This document shows, one piece after another, positions 34,933-42,421 of a DNA stretch of 64,000 bases. The DNA lies in NCBI RefSeq assembly GCF_004006665.1, contig NZ_QOCL01000012.1, forward strand, positions 124,001 to 188,000. The letters are read 5' to 3'. Source of the DNA: Halobacteriovorax sp. HLS. Lineage in GTDB: Bacteria; Bdellovibrionota; Bacteriovoracia; Bacteriovoracales; Bacteriovoracaceae. The translations under genes and the position numbers were made by a program. The notes under the pieces are model-generated. The model saw only the letters and a program-made list of their open reading frames with translations, had not been told where the DNA came from and ran no database searches. Numbering within the stretch: the stretch's first letter is position 1; each line of letters starts with the position of its first letter.

Positions 34933-36132
34933 TTATTCCTCGTTAACACATGTAATTAGTTTTTTTAGGTTTAGACCAGTTGAATTTTGAAGTGGACCAA
35001 AGTGGTTATAGGCATAACTTGCATAAAACCATGGTGTCACACATCTATTTTGCGACTCTTCGATTCCTGCTATTGTGTAATTATCTGGATGAGTTCTTTT
35101 TTTCTCATCTGTATTTACCTGAATTGCAAAAGTTTGAATGATCTTATTCACCCCACAAAATGCATTCATGCCTTGAAAGGAGCTGCCAAAGATTCTTATT
35201 AAATTATCTTGTTGTTCATTGGTGTTGATATTTGAGTCAGGATATATATCATTCCACTGGTATATACATGGATATATATTTCCTGATGAGTTGGGCGTAA
35301 ATTGGTAGAGACCTATATTTAATCTACTTGCCAAATCTTGATACGGATCTTCATAGAATTTTACGCCAAGAGGTTTATTGTAGTCTCGTGGAGAGTACTC
35401 TTTGGATACATTATAGGAACTACTGGTATCTGCACTCGTTAGTGATTCCGTGTAGGCTAAACACCCCATAAATTTAGACCAAACCTTTACGAGCTCAACT
35501 TTTGCTTCTTTACTAGAATCAAAAATAGTTTTATTTCTCAATAGGTTTACTCTCTTTTCAAAAATATTTAACTCATCTATCACTTCTTGATCTGGAACTT
35601 TTGATTCTTTGATTGTTGCCGCAAGTGAAGTTGAAGTACTGTGACAAAGCTCTGCATGTGCGAGACCGGAGTAACTATGTTCTGAAAGAAGTCGAGGCAC
35701 AGAGTAGTATGGTGCGAGAGTCTCTACTCTTGGTTTCATATTAAAGAGAAAGCTATCAATATAGAAAGTAACATATGAAGAGAAGATATCTTTTGGATCT
35801 AAAAGAGTAGACGGTTTGTCAGCATAGCTCTCTTCGCTCGAATCTCTTTTAATTGTAAATTCAGATTTATGATATTGTGGCTCCAACTCTTGAATAAGAA
35901 AGTTTAAAACAGATGTATCAAGCTCATTGTATTCTAATTCAACAGTATTAAAACCATCAACTGAATTACCTGGATCAATTACTGGTGGAGGCTCAATCGG
36001 TTTAGGAGGATCCACTGGTTCGGTAGGAATAATAGGATCAATTATTCCTTGTTCTGGTGGAGCTACGTCATCTGAGTTTGATGAGCACGAACATAGGATG
36101 AGCAGAGTTAGTGTTAATAGAGTTATCTTCAT
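34933..36132 (-). CDS. Lipoprotein with lysozyme-like motifs, paralogue of 45085-46242
   Basis: 399 residues. Lipoprotein signal with LCSC (C16), then a Pro-rich linker (22-55). The C-terminal half is closely related to that of the protein at 45085-46242. It contains a Glu-Ser pair in CLAYTESL (E229) and, 45 residues later, LNIGLYQFTP (272-280) followed by NSSGN. In GH23 transglycosylases and goose-type lysozymes a catalytic Glu-Ser is followed by GLMQ(I/V)xP, so this may be a divergent peptidoglycan lytic enzyme. Further conserved blocks are FYEDPYQD, NAFCGVNK and YAYNHFGP. No named family was recognised; the function is inferred. Confidence 0.6.
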   Translation of the reverse strand: MKITLLTLTLLILCSCSSNSDDVAPPEQGIIDPIIPTEPVDPPKPIEPPPVIDPGNSVDGFNTVELEYNELDTSVLNFLIQELEPQYHKSEFTIKRDSSEESYADKPSTLLDPKDIFSSYVTFYIDSFLFNMKPRVETLAPYYSVPRLLSEHSYSGLAHAELCHSTSTSLAATIKESKVPDQEVIDELNIFEKRVNLLRNKTIFDSSKEAKVELVKVWSKFMGCLAYTESLTSADTSSSYNVSKEYSPRDYNKPLGVKFYEDPYQDLASRLNIGLYQFTPNSSGNIYPCIYQWNDIYPDSNINTNEQQDNLIRIFGSSFQGMNAFCGVNKIIQTFAIQVNTDEKKRTHPDNYTIAGIEESQNRCVTPWFYASYAYNHFGPLQNSTGLNLKKLITCVNEE

Positions 36133-36271
36133 TCTAATTAGGTAGCAACTTTGGAATAAAATGTATCTATGATTGTAAAATTAACCATTTGAATATGCTT
36201 ATTTCGCAAGTAGTAATTCTTAAGTGAACCTTAATTAAGTAGCTATTATCACGTTCATTTCGTAATATTTG

Positions 36272-36298
36272 TTGACTCTACGTTTGATTCTCTATAAA
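36272..36298 (+). promoter_or_regulatory. Sigma-70-type promoter of the 36340 gene
   Basis: TTGACT (36272-36277) and TATAAA (36293-36298), 15-16 bp apart; the SD (AAGGAGAG) and ATG follow within 42 bases. Confidence 0.55.
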
Positions 36299-36339
36299 AA
36301 GGCCCTGCACACTAAATTCACACTCTTAAGGAGAGATAA

Positions 36340-37065
36340 ATGAGACAATTATTCTTAGTATTAATCCTATTTTGCACGACTTCACTCGTTGAGGCCCGTA
36401 ACGTAAACCCACGCCACAAATTAACAATAACAATGCACAACTTTGTTCTTCAGACTCAGGTTGGACAGGCCATACACAGTGAATTAATGCACTACTTTCC
36501 GAAGTTTGATTATCGCTATGGTTGTACAAGTGGAGATGTTGAAAACTCAAATTGTCCTTATAGAAAAGCATTTAAGGTTGGATCAAATTCAATAATTATC
36601 CATCCTGACTTTCATGCATCTTCAAATGAGTACCTTTCTTGGATTATGGTTCAGGCGATGGCAAAAATGGTTTATATAGAAAAATATGAACTGAAAAAAT
36701 ATTCAAGATTAAATGTTGTTGAAGTTGAGCAACTTGTATTTCTACAGGCGCAACAATATTGGGAAGAGCTTAGACCGCCAATGAGTAGAGATCTTGATTA
36801 TTATAATACTTACTCTGACTATAGCAATATCGGTCAAATCGCACGCGCTTTAGATTTATCAGTTCTTGCTTTTTCAAGAGCATTTAATAGAAGTCCAAGT
36901 CATTTCTTCTTTTTTAATAAAGTGGCCGCAAGAGCAGCCAAGAAAGATGGAATTACTTCATCTGCTTCTGACATTATTTCAGGAAATTATTCAGATGAAG
37001 AAAAAGAAATTGCTAAGATGATCATTGTTGATCTTCATCACGATTTAGAAAGACTTGTTAAGTAG
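36340..37065 (+). CDS. Exported protein, unknown function
   Basis: 241 residues with a Sec signal peptide (1-19, ending LVEAR). The mature chain is basic and rich in Tyr and Phe, with two Cys (GCTSGD, NCPY) that could pair. It contains a long helical segment WIMVQAMAKMVYIEKY and the segments LDYYNTYSDYSNIGQIARAL and SRAFNRSPSHFFFFNKVAARA. No family was recognised. The SD AAGGAGAG is strong. It ends 2 bp before a convergent exported protein. Confidence 0.65.
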   Translation: MRQLFLVLILFCTTSLVEARNVNPRHKLTITMHNFVLQTQVGQAIHSELMHYFPKFDYRYGCTSGDVENSNCPYRKAFKVGSNSIIIHPDFHASSNEYLSWIMVQAMAKMVYIEKYELKKYSRLNVVEVEQLVFLQAQQYWEELRPPMSRDLDYYNTYSDYSNIGQIARALDLSVLAFSRAFNRSPSHFFFFNKVAARAAKKDGITSSASDIISGNYSDEEKEIAKMIIVDLHHDLERLVK

Positions 37066-37067
37066 TT

Positions 37068-38138
37068 TTACATTGCTATAAAAATTGTATCGCCTTCGAT
37101 ACGTATTGAGTCTTCTTCTAAGAATAGCTTAAGTAACATTAAAGTCAGACTTTTCGCAGGAATTCCTGCGAAAGTTGCTTTCTTTATATCAAGCTTTATT
37201 AAATCTTCTGCGACGATATACTCAATTAGTCCTCTTACTTTTAAATTAAAGTGAAAGATGATCTTTATTTTTGCTCTAATTGAGACATTGCTATTTTCAA
37301 TCTCTACTCGTAGATTCTTTATATCTTCTAAATCTATAAGTGCCTTATCATCTTTACTATGAGGGTTTACTCGCTGCTTTGTATTTTTGAACTCACTAAA
37401 GCCATCGAGGTAAATAAAAGATTTCTCAAAGCAGCCTTCTAATAGCTCAAGTTGATTAAATCTTTTGGAAATTCCATTATTACAATATGCTTTAAAGATA
37501 TTCACCTGGGTCAATTGACCGTCAGATGTAAATACGGCCTTATCGCTATTTAGTTCAATACTGGCCGGGCTTATAGTGGTGCTAAAGTTTGCGGCCTTCA
37601 TATTTAGTGACTCATTAATAAAGTGAACGACTTTTGAGTTCACTTCTCCATTTTTCATACAAACAATATCAATATCTGTGGAAGAGTCACCTTGTGGATC
37701 ACAATGTCCTCTAAATTCATTTGCGCTTACACTGGTTTGATCAATTTTAATTTTTACATGTGGAATATCGAAGCTCATTTCTTCTTTTCCGAAATTGATT
37801 TGAGCATTTTCAATTTTTAAGTCATCTAGGGCAATAAGAGGGTTATCGTTTTCTAACTTAGTAGAGTACTTAAGAATTGAGGCCTTGGCCTTAAATATAT
37901 TTTCATGGATTGTTACATTTGCATCAATGACTTCATTTTTGTTAGAGGCCTCAAATGCATTGCCATTATATTCTATATACAATTTAGTTGCTTTAAGTTC
38001 ACCTTGGACCAGTTTATTTACTTTGGAGGTATGTACATTCAAGTCACTGATTTGGAAGATATCCCTTAATGCGTAGGAGTTAAAACAGATAATAAAACTA
38101 AGAATATAAAAAGAGTACTGCTTCATTGCAAAATCCAT
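37068..38138 (-). CDS. Exported beta-rich protein, unknown function
   Basis: About 350 residues with a Sec signal peptide (start may be the fifth codon, Met at 38126). The mature part has many alternating hydrophobic strands (e.g. KVKIKIDQTSVSANEF, IKIIFHFNLKVRGLIEY) and ends in IRIEGDTIFIAM, a layout like periplasmic lipid-binding or AsmA/LmeA-like proteins. That resemblance is weak and only by pattern. Four Cys are present in the middle. No operon partner; it is divergent from the sigma-54-driven gene at 38326. Confidence 0.55.
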   Translation of the reverse strand: MDFAMKQYSFYILSFIICFNSYALRDIFQISDLNVHTSKVNKLVQGELKATKLYIEYNGNAFEASNKNEVIDANVTIHENIFKAKASILKYSTKLENDNPLIALDDLKIENAQINFGKEEMSFDIPHVKIKIDQTSVSANEFRGHCDPQGDSSTDIDIVCMKNGEVNSKVVHFINESLNMKAANFSTTISPASIELNSDKAVFTSDGQLTQVNIFKAYCNNGISKRFNQLELLEGCFEKSFIYLDGFSEFKNTKQRVNPHSKDDKALIDLEDIKNLRVEIENSNVSIRAKIKIIFHFNLKVRGLIEYIVAEDLIKLDIKKATFAGIPAKSLTLMLLKLFLEEDSIRIEGDTIFIAM

Positions 38139-38285
38139 TTTGTAATAAGTAAGTTAGACAATAATTAGAACATTCTTCAGTGAGTATTTGAAGATAATTG
38201 TTCTTACTTTTGTCTGCCTTTGTGTGCAGTGACAATTTAATAGTCAGCTAGGCTTTTCTAACTTATTGAAAATAGGCTTAATGAG

Positions 38286-38301
38286 TGGCACCTAGCTTGC
38301 T
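38286..38301 (+). promoter_or_regulatory. Sigma-54 promoter (-24/-12)
   Basis: TGGCACC-N4-TTGCT with exact GG-N10-GC spacing (GG 38287-38288, GC 38299-38300). It predicts a start site near 38311, just before the SD and GTG of the 38326 gene. CTGCCTTT lies 72 bp upstream and also precedes the promoter at 40560. Confidence 0.7.
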
Positions 38302-38325
38302 CTATAGAGTGTGGGCGAGGTGCAA

Positions 38326-38799
38326 GTGAATAAATTTACATTAATAAGTTCAGTCATTCTTTTTTCTCATTCTCTTTCAGCTAAGAAGTTGGAAGATATA
38401 AGAATTAAAACAACCTATAAACGGTCTAAGAAGATTTGGGGTGTTTACACACTTAAAAATCAAAAATGGACTTTAGGTAAGAAGAAGCATGTTGAAGGGG
38501 CCAAAGATGATCATGTACTTCTTCGTAAAAAAGGTAAACTAGTTTTCATTGGCCCTGAGTTTAAAGAGGGACTAATTAGCTACGACGTTAAAGCAATACC
38601 ATATTCAACCGTTGGTAAAAAGAAGTTCAAAATTCAACCAGAAAATTTTGAGAAACTGAAATTCAAAAAATCTCCACTTATGAATAAGAGTAAAACTTAT
38701 CATACAACTGAGTTTCGTTGCTCTAGTAAGTGGAGTGAAATTGAATGTATTCAAGTTCTTTCCCCAATCGCTAAAATTGGATCATCTTTGAATAACTAA
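38326..38799 (+). CDS. Small exported basic protein under a sigma-54 promoter
   Basis: The start is taken as GTG 38326 because GGGCGAGG lies just upstream and the predicted transcript starts near 38311. 157 residues: Sec signal peptide (1-19, ending HSLSA), then a very Lys-rich chain (KKLEDIRIKTTYKRSKKIWG, and VGKKKFKIQP) with only two Cys near the end. No family was recognised. Its stop overlaps that of a 51-residue convergent gene (CTAA). Confidence 0.65.
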   Translation: MNKFTLISSVILFSHSLSAKKLEDIRIKTTYKRSKKIWGVYTLKNQKWTLGKKKHVEGAKDDHVLLRKKGKLVFIGPEFKEGLISYDVKAIPYSTVGKKKFKIQPENFEKLKFKKSPLMNKSKTYHTTEFRCSSKWSEIECIQVLSPIAKIGSSLNN

Positions 38800-38951
38800 C
38801 GATTTCGTAATAGATTTTCCATTTCAATTTTCTCATCCAGATTCGTTGGAGCTTTCTGCTCTAAAGATAAAAAACTCTCTATTTCATTATCCTGTGAATC
38901 ATTTATTTTAGTGAGAAGAATTTTGAATAAATTTACTAGCTTTGCAATCAT
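38796..38951 (-). CDS. Small 51-residue protein
   Basis: Read on the minus strand from ATG 38951 to a stop at 38796. TTGGAG lies seven bases before the ATG. The chain starts with an amphipathic basic helix (MIAKLVNLFKILLTKI), then an acidic segment (DSQDNEIESFLSLEQK) and a helix ending ENLLRNR. The general shape (basic helix, ESFL, then a short charged helix) recalls DUF3563-type small proteins, but the match is weak. The exact 4-bp stop overlap with its convergent neighbour, seen at five other gene pairs here, supports a real gene. Confidence 0.55.
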   Translation of the reverse strand: MIAKLVNLFKILLTKINDSQDNEIESFLSLEQKAPTNLDEKIEMENLLRNR

Positions 38952-39045
38952 AAATACTCCAAGGTTATATGTAATGGAGTTTAAATTATTTAATGAAAAA
39001 GTAACGTTACGTTTTTGTTAGGTAGGTTAGAACTTTATTAAACAC

Positions 39046-39267
39046 TTACTTATTTAAATCAAGAAGGGCCGAAAGAGTAGGATTCTTTTTTACAAACGTA
39101 AATTGCATCGGATTTTCTTTTTTCTTATTTTGTTTTTTTAACTGAGTTTTCTGTACGGATTTTTTTACTTCTTGTTGTGTTGGAATTTTAAAATTCTTTG
39201 TTGCGATTACATTTAGCGTAAGAATTAAAATTATGAGTGATTGTATTTTTAAAAAGTCTTTAAGCAT
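39046..39267 (-). CDS. Small basic membrane or exported protein
   Basis: 73 residues: an N-terminal hydrophobic helix (9-23, SLIILILTLNVIA) and then a Lys/Gln-rich tail (EVKKSVQKTQLKKQNKKKEN). No recognised family and no clear SD before the ATG, so it could be a chance frame. A GGTCA-type inverted repeat lies about 90 bp upstream of its start at 39355. Confidence 0.4.
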   Translation of the reverse strand: MLKDFLKIQSLIILILTLNVIATKNFKIPTQQEVKKSVQKTQLKKQNKKKENPMQFTFVKKNPTLSALLDLNK

Positions 39268-39354
39268 ATTTTTTTATAACACACTGTGTTGTTTTGTTCA
39301 ATTAATATCTTTTGATATTGCCTATTAAATATTGATTTAGAATAAAGATCTAGT

Positions 39355-39369
39355 GGTCATAAATTGACT
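39355..39369. repeat. Inverted repeat, second copy of the motif at 41223
   Basis: GGTCA-TAAAT-TGACT. The same 15-bp site, with perfect arms (GGTCA-CAAAT-TGACC), lies at 41223-41237, in the same AGTGGTCA context. Possible operator or remnant of a mobile-element end. Confidence 0.45.
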
Positions 39370-39513
39370 AGCTTGTTTATTCTCATTTTCTAAAAAAAAA
39401 AGCGTAAGTGTTTGAATTTAATAAACTTTTCAGTATTTCTTTTTTTTCTGTTAAATCTAGGTTCAAGGGTAGTACCTTATTTCGTAAATCTCTAATATAT
39501 TACGAATTCAGAA

Positions 39514-39535
39514 GCAGAGCAGGGTCTCGCTCTGC
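39514..39535. terminator. Hairpin downstream of the hydrolase gene
   Basis: 7-bp stem GCAGAGC/GCTCTGC with an 8-nt loop, 12 bp past the stop of the minus-strand hydrolase. No T-run follows, so termination strength is uncertain. Confidence 0.4.
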
Positions 39536-39546
39536 CGTCTCGAAGA

Positions 39547-40416
39547 TTATAATGAATGGCAAATTCGTTTAAGTGTATGTTTTCCGTCGAGAAAGTCTCC
39601 AGACTCTTGTCTAACTTCTAAAGAACCAGACTTTGAAAGACCGTTGTCTAGTTCATGTTTAGACTTCGGACAATGAGTAAGTTTTATTTTTTTATGACCG
39701 GAGTCTCTCTGATAATTAACCCATTTGTGAATTTTGTGAGTCTTCACATATTTATCATCAAAAGAAGCTGAGAACACAAGTGCTTCTATATGCGCTGGTA
39801 TTTTTTTGAAGGACTTTCTTCCTTCGAGAATTAGGTTCATCCCAAAAGCAGGTTTTAGGAGTGGCTCTTTAGGTGAAATTGTACGATTAAAAAATTGTTC
39901 ATCATCTGTTAAGGTTTCATTTGTTATAGTACAGTATTTATTTCCTGGACAAATTTTTACTCCAACGCCAGGAGCATAGAGAATTAAAGAGTCAATCTCT
40001 TTAATTAGATTTTTAGAGAAGTAGTCTTGAATAGCTCTTATTGCTAGAATCCCACCAGTAGACCATCCTGCAATCACTAGTTTCTTATCTCTGTTACTTC
40101 TATGTTCATTAAGTACCTTTTCGGCAATATTAGATAATCTTTTAAGTGTATAAAAATTCAAGTCATCCACTTTCGATGTAAATGTTCTTCCGTGGTCTGG
40201 ATAGTCAAAACTTATTACGTTATAGCCTCTCTTTGTCCATTCACTAAATAGGCGTGGATGATTCTCTAGGTTGTCTCCAAGTCCATGTAGATAAAGGACA
40301 TCACCAACATGTGTTTGGTCCGTTCTTATGATTTCATCATAGATTTGAGTTTTTTGAATCGCCTGTGCTGGAATGGCCATTGCTAAGAATACTAAGATTT
40401 TAATTATGTTTTTCAT
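39547..40416 (-). CDS. Exported alpha/beta hydrolase (S33/monoacylglycerol lipase-like)
   Basis: The start is taken as ATG 40416 (MKNIIKIL), giving a clean Sec signal ending PAQAI. 289 residues. The fold is shown by VLYLHGLGDN (oxyanion loop HG), the FDYPDHGRT strand-turn, the nucleophile elbow GWSTGG and a late SPKSKHELDNG-type His region (TKQCPKSKHELD). It resembles serine aminopeptidase S33 and lysophospholipase families. Exported, so it could act on lipids of self or prey. Confidence 0.8.
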   Translation of the reverse strand: MKNIIKILVFLAMAIPAQAIQKTQIYDEIIRTDQTHVGDVLYLHGLGDNLENHPRLFSEWTKRGYNVISFDYPDHGRTFTSKVDDLNFYTLKRLSNIAEKVLNEHRSNRDKKLVIAGWSTGGILAIRAIQDYFSKNLIKEIDSLILYAPGVGVKICPGNKYCTITNETLTDDEQFFNRTISPKEPLLKPAFGMNLILEGRKSFKKIPAHIEALVFSASFDDKYVKTHKIHKWVNYQRDSGHKKIKLTHCPKSKHELDNGLSKSGSLEVRQESGDFLDGKHTLKRICHSL

Positions 40417-40559
40417 TCGAAAAACATAGCACATATATGTATTTAGAAATCAAATTAGTAAAAATTATATCCCTGCCTTTAAAATGACTATTGTTTAGAC
40501 GTTAACGAGTATCTTTTACACTTTATTTCAAATAATCAGTAACTTATGGGCTGATCTAT

Positions 40560-40575
40560 TGGCACTCATTTTGCC
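40560..40575 (+). promoter_or_regulatory. Probable sigma-54 promoter upstream of 40701
   Basis: TGGCACT-N4-TTGCC with GG-N10-GC spacing (GG 40561-40562, GC 40573-40574). The last base of the -12 box differs from consensus. A TATAAT at 40579-40584 lies nearby but has no -35 at proper distance. The leader would be about 115 nt. CTGCCTTT lies 87 bp upstream. Confidence 0.6.
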
Positions 40576-40700
40576 TATTATAATCCTATAGAAGTTTATA
40601 TTTGTGCTTTTGTCATTGAATTATTTCTTTGTAAAAGTCCACTCAGTTTTAAGATTCTAGATATTAATTGATAAGTTAAATAACAATAAAAGAGGTTAAC

Positions 40701-41117
40701 ATGAAAAAAATTTTATTAATTACACTTGCCCTATTTAGCGTTCACTCATACTCGCTCGTTGAATCCTATAGTTTTGATAAGTTATCCAGATTTAAACAAA
40801 AAGAGATATGTAATAGTTATGCTCAGTCCTTTGGGCCTGTTATGGATATTGTTAATAATGATGATTCATTAAATGCAAATATTAGAATTACAGATTGCAG
40901 GATTACAGATCCAGGTCAATTTGTAAGTACTTACACAATAACAATTGAAAGTAGTGGGATTGATTGTGAGACAGATAATTATGTCGTAAAAAAGCTATCT
41001 AAAAAAATTCACAATCATGTTACGCAAACGATTTCAGGAGTAAAGTCTTTTAAAGAACTGGTTCAAGGTTCTAGAGATTATTATGAAGAATATTTAGCGG
41101 TTAAGAATTGCCAATAG
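40701..41117 (+). CDS. Small exported protein, unknown function
   Basis: 138 residues with a short Sec signal peptide (1-18, ending HSYSL). Four Cys (KEICNS, ITDCRI, GIDCET, KNCQ) suggest two disulfides in the mature chain. No family was recognised. The SD AGAGG is seven bases or so before the ATG. Its only promoter candidate is the sigma-54 site at 40560. Confidence 0.65.
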   Translation: MKKILLITLALFSVHSYSLVESYSFDKLSRFKQKEICNSYAQSFGPVMDIVNNDDSLNANIRITDCRITDPGQFVSTYTITIESSGIDCETDNYVVKKLSKKIHNHVTQTISGVKSFKELVQGSRDYYEEYLAVKNCQ

Positions 41118-41222
41118 TTTAAAATAGAACCTAGTGTTACTTTAGGGAATATGTAACACTAGATTTTCTACGTTTGCCAAATAACTAATATCTACTTGTA
41201 TTCTCATTGAGTAGTATTTAGT

Positions 41223-41268
41223 GGTCACAAATTGACCGGTTCATTTTAGAACCAATCTGTTTCAAAAC
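41223..41268 (+). promoter_or_regulatory. Tandem palindromes upstream of a sigma-54 promoter
   Basis: Three adjacent inverted repeats: GGTCA-N5-TGACC (41223-41237), GGTTC-N6-GAACC (41238-41253) and GTTT-CA-AAAC (41259-41268). They lie 46-91 bp upstream of the -24 box at 41314, where enhancer-binding proteins of sigma-54 usually bind. They could also be the multi-repeat end of an old insertion sequence. Confidence 0.5.
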
Positions 41269-41313
41269 CAGAATGACCCCAACTTAACTGATTGATTTTA
41301 TATATTATTGTTT

Positions 41314-41329
41314 TGGCACGTCACTTGCT
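41314..41329 (+). promoter_or_regulatory. Perfect-consensus sigma-54 promoter
   Basis: TGGCACG-N4-TTGCT, identical to the textbook -24/-12 consensus with GG-N10-GC spacing (GG 41315-41316, GC 41327-41328). Predicted start near 41340. No gene lies downstream on the + strand before the convergent ankyrin gene, so it should make a non-coding RNA or an antisense transcript. Confidence 0.75.
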
Positions 41330-41339
41330 TATAGGAAGG

Positions 41340-41490
41340 TAACTGGTTGGTACCACGGCCTTGATCAGCAAAACGTAATTGCATCATTCCCACCTTAGCC
41401 AACCTCTTTATAATGATCCGAATGGGTCTTATCAGAAACTACAAATATCCCATCTTACAATTGCACTTTTTAAACTGATCAAGGCCCTCT
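41340..41490 (+). ncRNA. Candidate structured non-coding RNA
   Basis: The segment starts at the predicted sigma-54 start site. Perfect 12-bp arms GGCCTTGATCAG (41357-41368) and CTGATCAAGGCC (41475-41486) would close a 106-nt loop, giving a long-range stem. GGTTGG (41345-41350) and CCAACC (41399-41404) offer an alternative pairing. Only tiny frames without SD are present (19 residues on +, 28 on -). The 3' end is uncertain; no strong T-run follows. Direction and existence are inferred from promoter plus structure. Confidence 0.5.
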
Positions 41491-41500
41491 TCTACAGCTT

Positions 41501-42412
41501 TTAAGGAAATAGTTTTTCAATATTAGAAAAGCCATTCTTGGCCGCAATATCCTTTGGACTAAGACCTTTTGCATTTTTAGCATTTGGCGATGCTTGCGCG
41601 GATAAGAGAATTTTTACAATTTGATCAAAGCCTTCAGCGCTAGCGTAGTGAAGAGCAGTATTCCCATCGACATCTTTGTCGTTTACAGCGGCTCCGGCCT
41701 TTAAAAGTAGCTTTACGCTCATCTGGTGACCATTTCTAGAGGCCAGCATTAGATGAGAGAAACTCTTCTTATTCCATTTATGATTGGGATTTGCTCCTTT
41801 TGACAGAAGCCTAGAAACAATATGTTCACTCGAACCACTTAGGGCCATAGTAAGAGCATCTGCACCAAGTTTGTTAGTAGCATGAATGTCAGCACCCTGA
41901 TCTATCAGATAGTTTACGATGTCCTCATTTTCGGTAGAAACGGCTTCCATAATAGGAGTTATTTGATCCTTGTCCGCTATATTCACTCCTGCTTTGAGTT
42001 CTTCAATAATATACTTGATCATCTCGATCTTGCCTTCAAAAGCGGCCCTCGTTAGAAGTGTTCTTCCATCTTCATCGGAGGGAGTATTCACATTTGTTGA
42101 GTCAATGCCATTTTCTTGAATTAATTCTTTAAAATCACTTAGACTACCAGAGCGAAGAACGAGGTCTGCTTTGTGAACAAAGGGGAGGTTGTCGTAACTC
42201 TCTTTATGGGCCTGTTCTTCAATAATCTCATCAATAGATTTCTCTACTTCAATGTCATGATCGTGTTGATGATCTGATTTTGAAGTTTCATTTTGATGAT
42301 GGTGTTCATGAGTTTGATGAGTAGGGGGTTGAAAAAAGTAATTCTTCACCGTCAATACGACTAGCCATAGAGTAGAGACGATAAAGAATACTTTGAAAAA
42401 TCTTAGGTGCAT
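41501..42412 (-). CDS. Membrane-anchored ankyrin-repeat protein, likely PBP4 immunity partner
   Basis: 303 residues. One N-terminal membrane helix (7-27) is followed by a His-rich linker (32-55: HEHHHQ, DHQHDHD) and 5-6 ankyrin repeats (85-300), e.g. GRTLLTRAAFEGKIEMIKYI, GNTALHYASAEGFDQIVKIL. The domain should face the periplasm. It lies 9 bp downstream of a PBP4-type peptidase on the same strand. In Bdellovibrio, the periplasmic ankyrin protein Bd3460 binds and blocks the predator's own PBP4 endopeptidases; gene order and topology here match that arrangement. The His-rich linker could bind metal. Confidence 0.85.
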   Translation of the reverse strand: MHLRFFKVFFIVSTLWLVVLTVKNYFFQPPTHQTHEHHHQNETSKSDHQHDHDIEVEKSIDEIIEEQAHKESYDNLPFVHKADLVLRSGSLSDFKELIQENGIDSTNVNTPSDEDGRTLLTRAAFEGKIEMIKYIIEELKAGVNIADKDQITPIMEAVSTENEDIVNYLIDQGADIHATNKLGADALTMALSGSSEHIVSRLLSKGANPNHKWNKKSFSHLMLASRNGHQMSVKLLLKAGAAVNDKDVDGNTALHYASAEGFDQIVKILLSAQASPNAKNAKGLSPKDIAAKNGFSNIEKLFP

Positions 42413-42421
42413 TTACCTAGT

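Noticed and set aside
39352-41280. Insertion sequence bounded by the repeated GGTCA palindrome
   Set aside because: The two copies are in the same orientation, only one has the neighbouring repeats, and the genes between are a hydrolase and small exported proteins, with no transposase.
41413-41472. Tiny frames (19 codons on +, 28 on -) in the candidate ncRNA
   Set aside because: No SD for the + frame and no similarity to known short proteins; structure and promoter are a better explanation.
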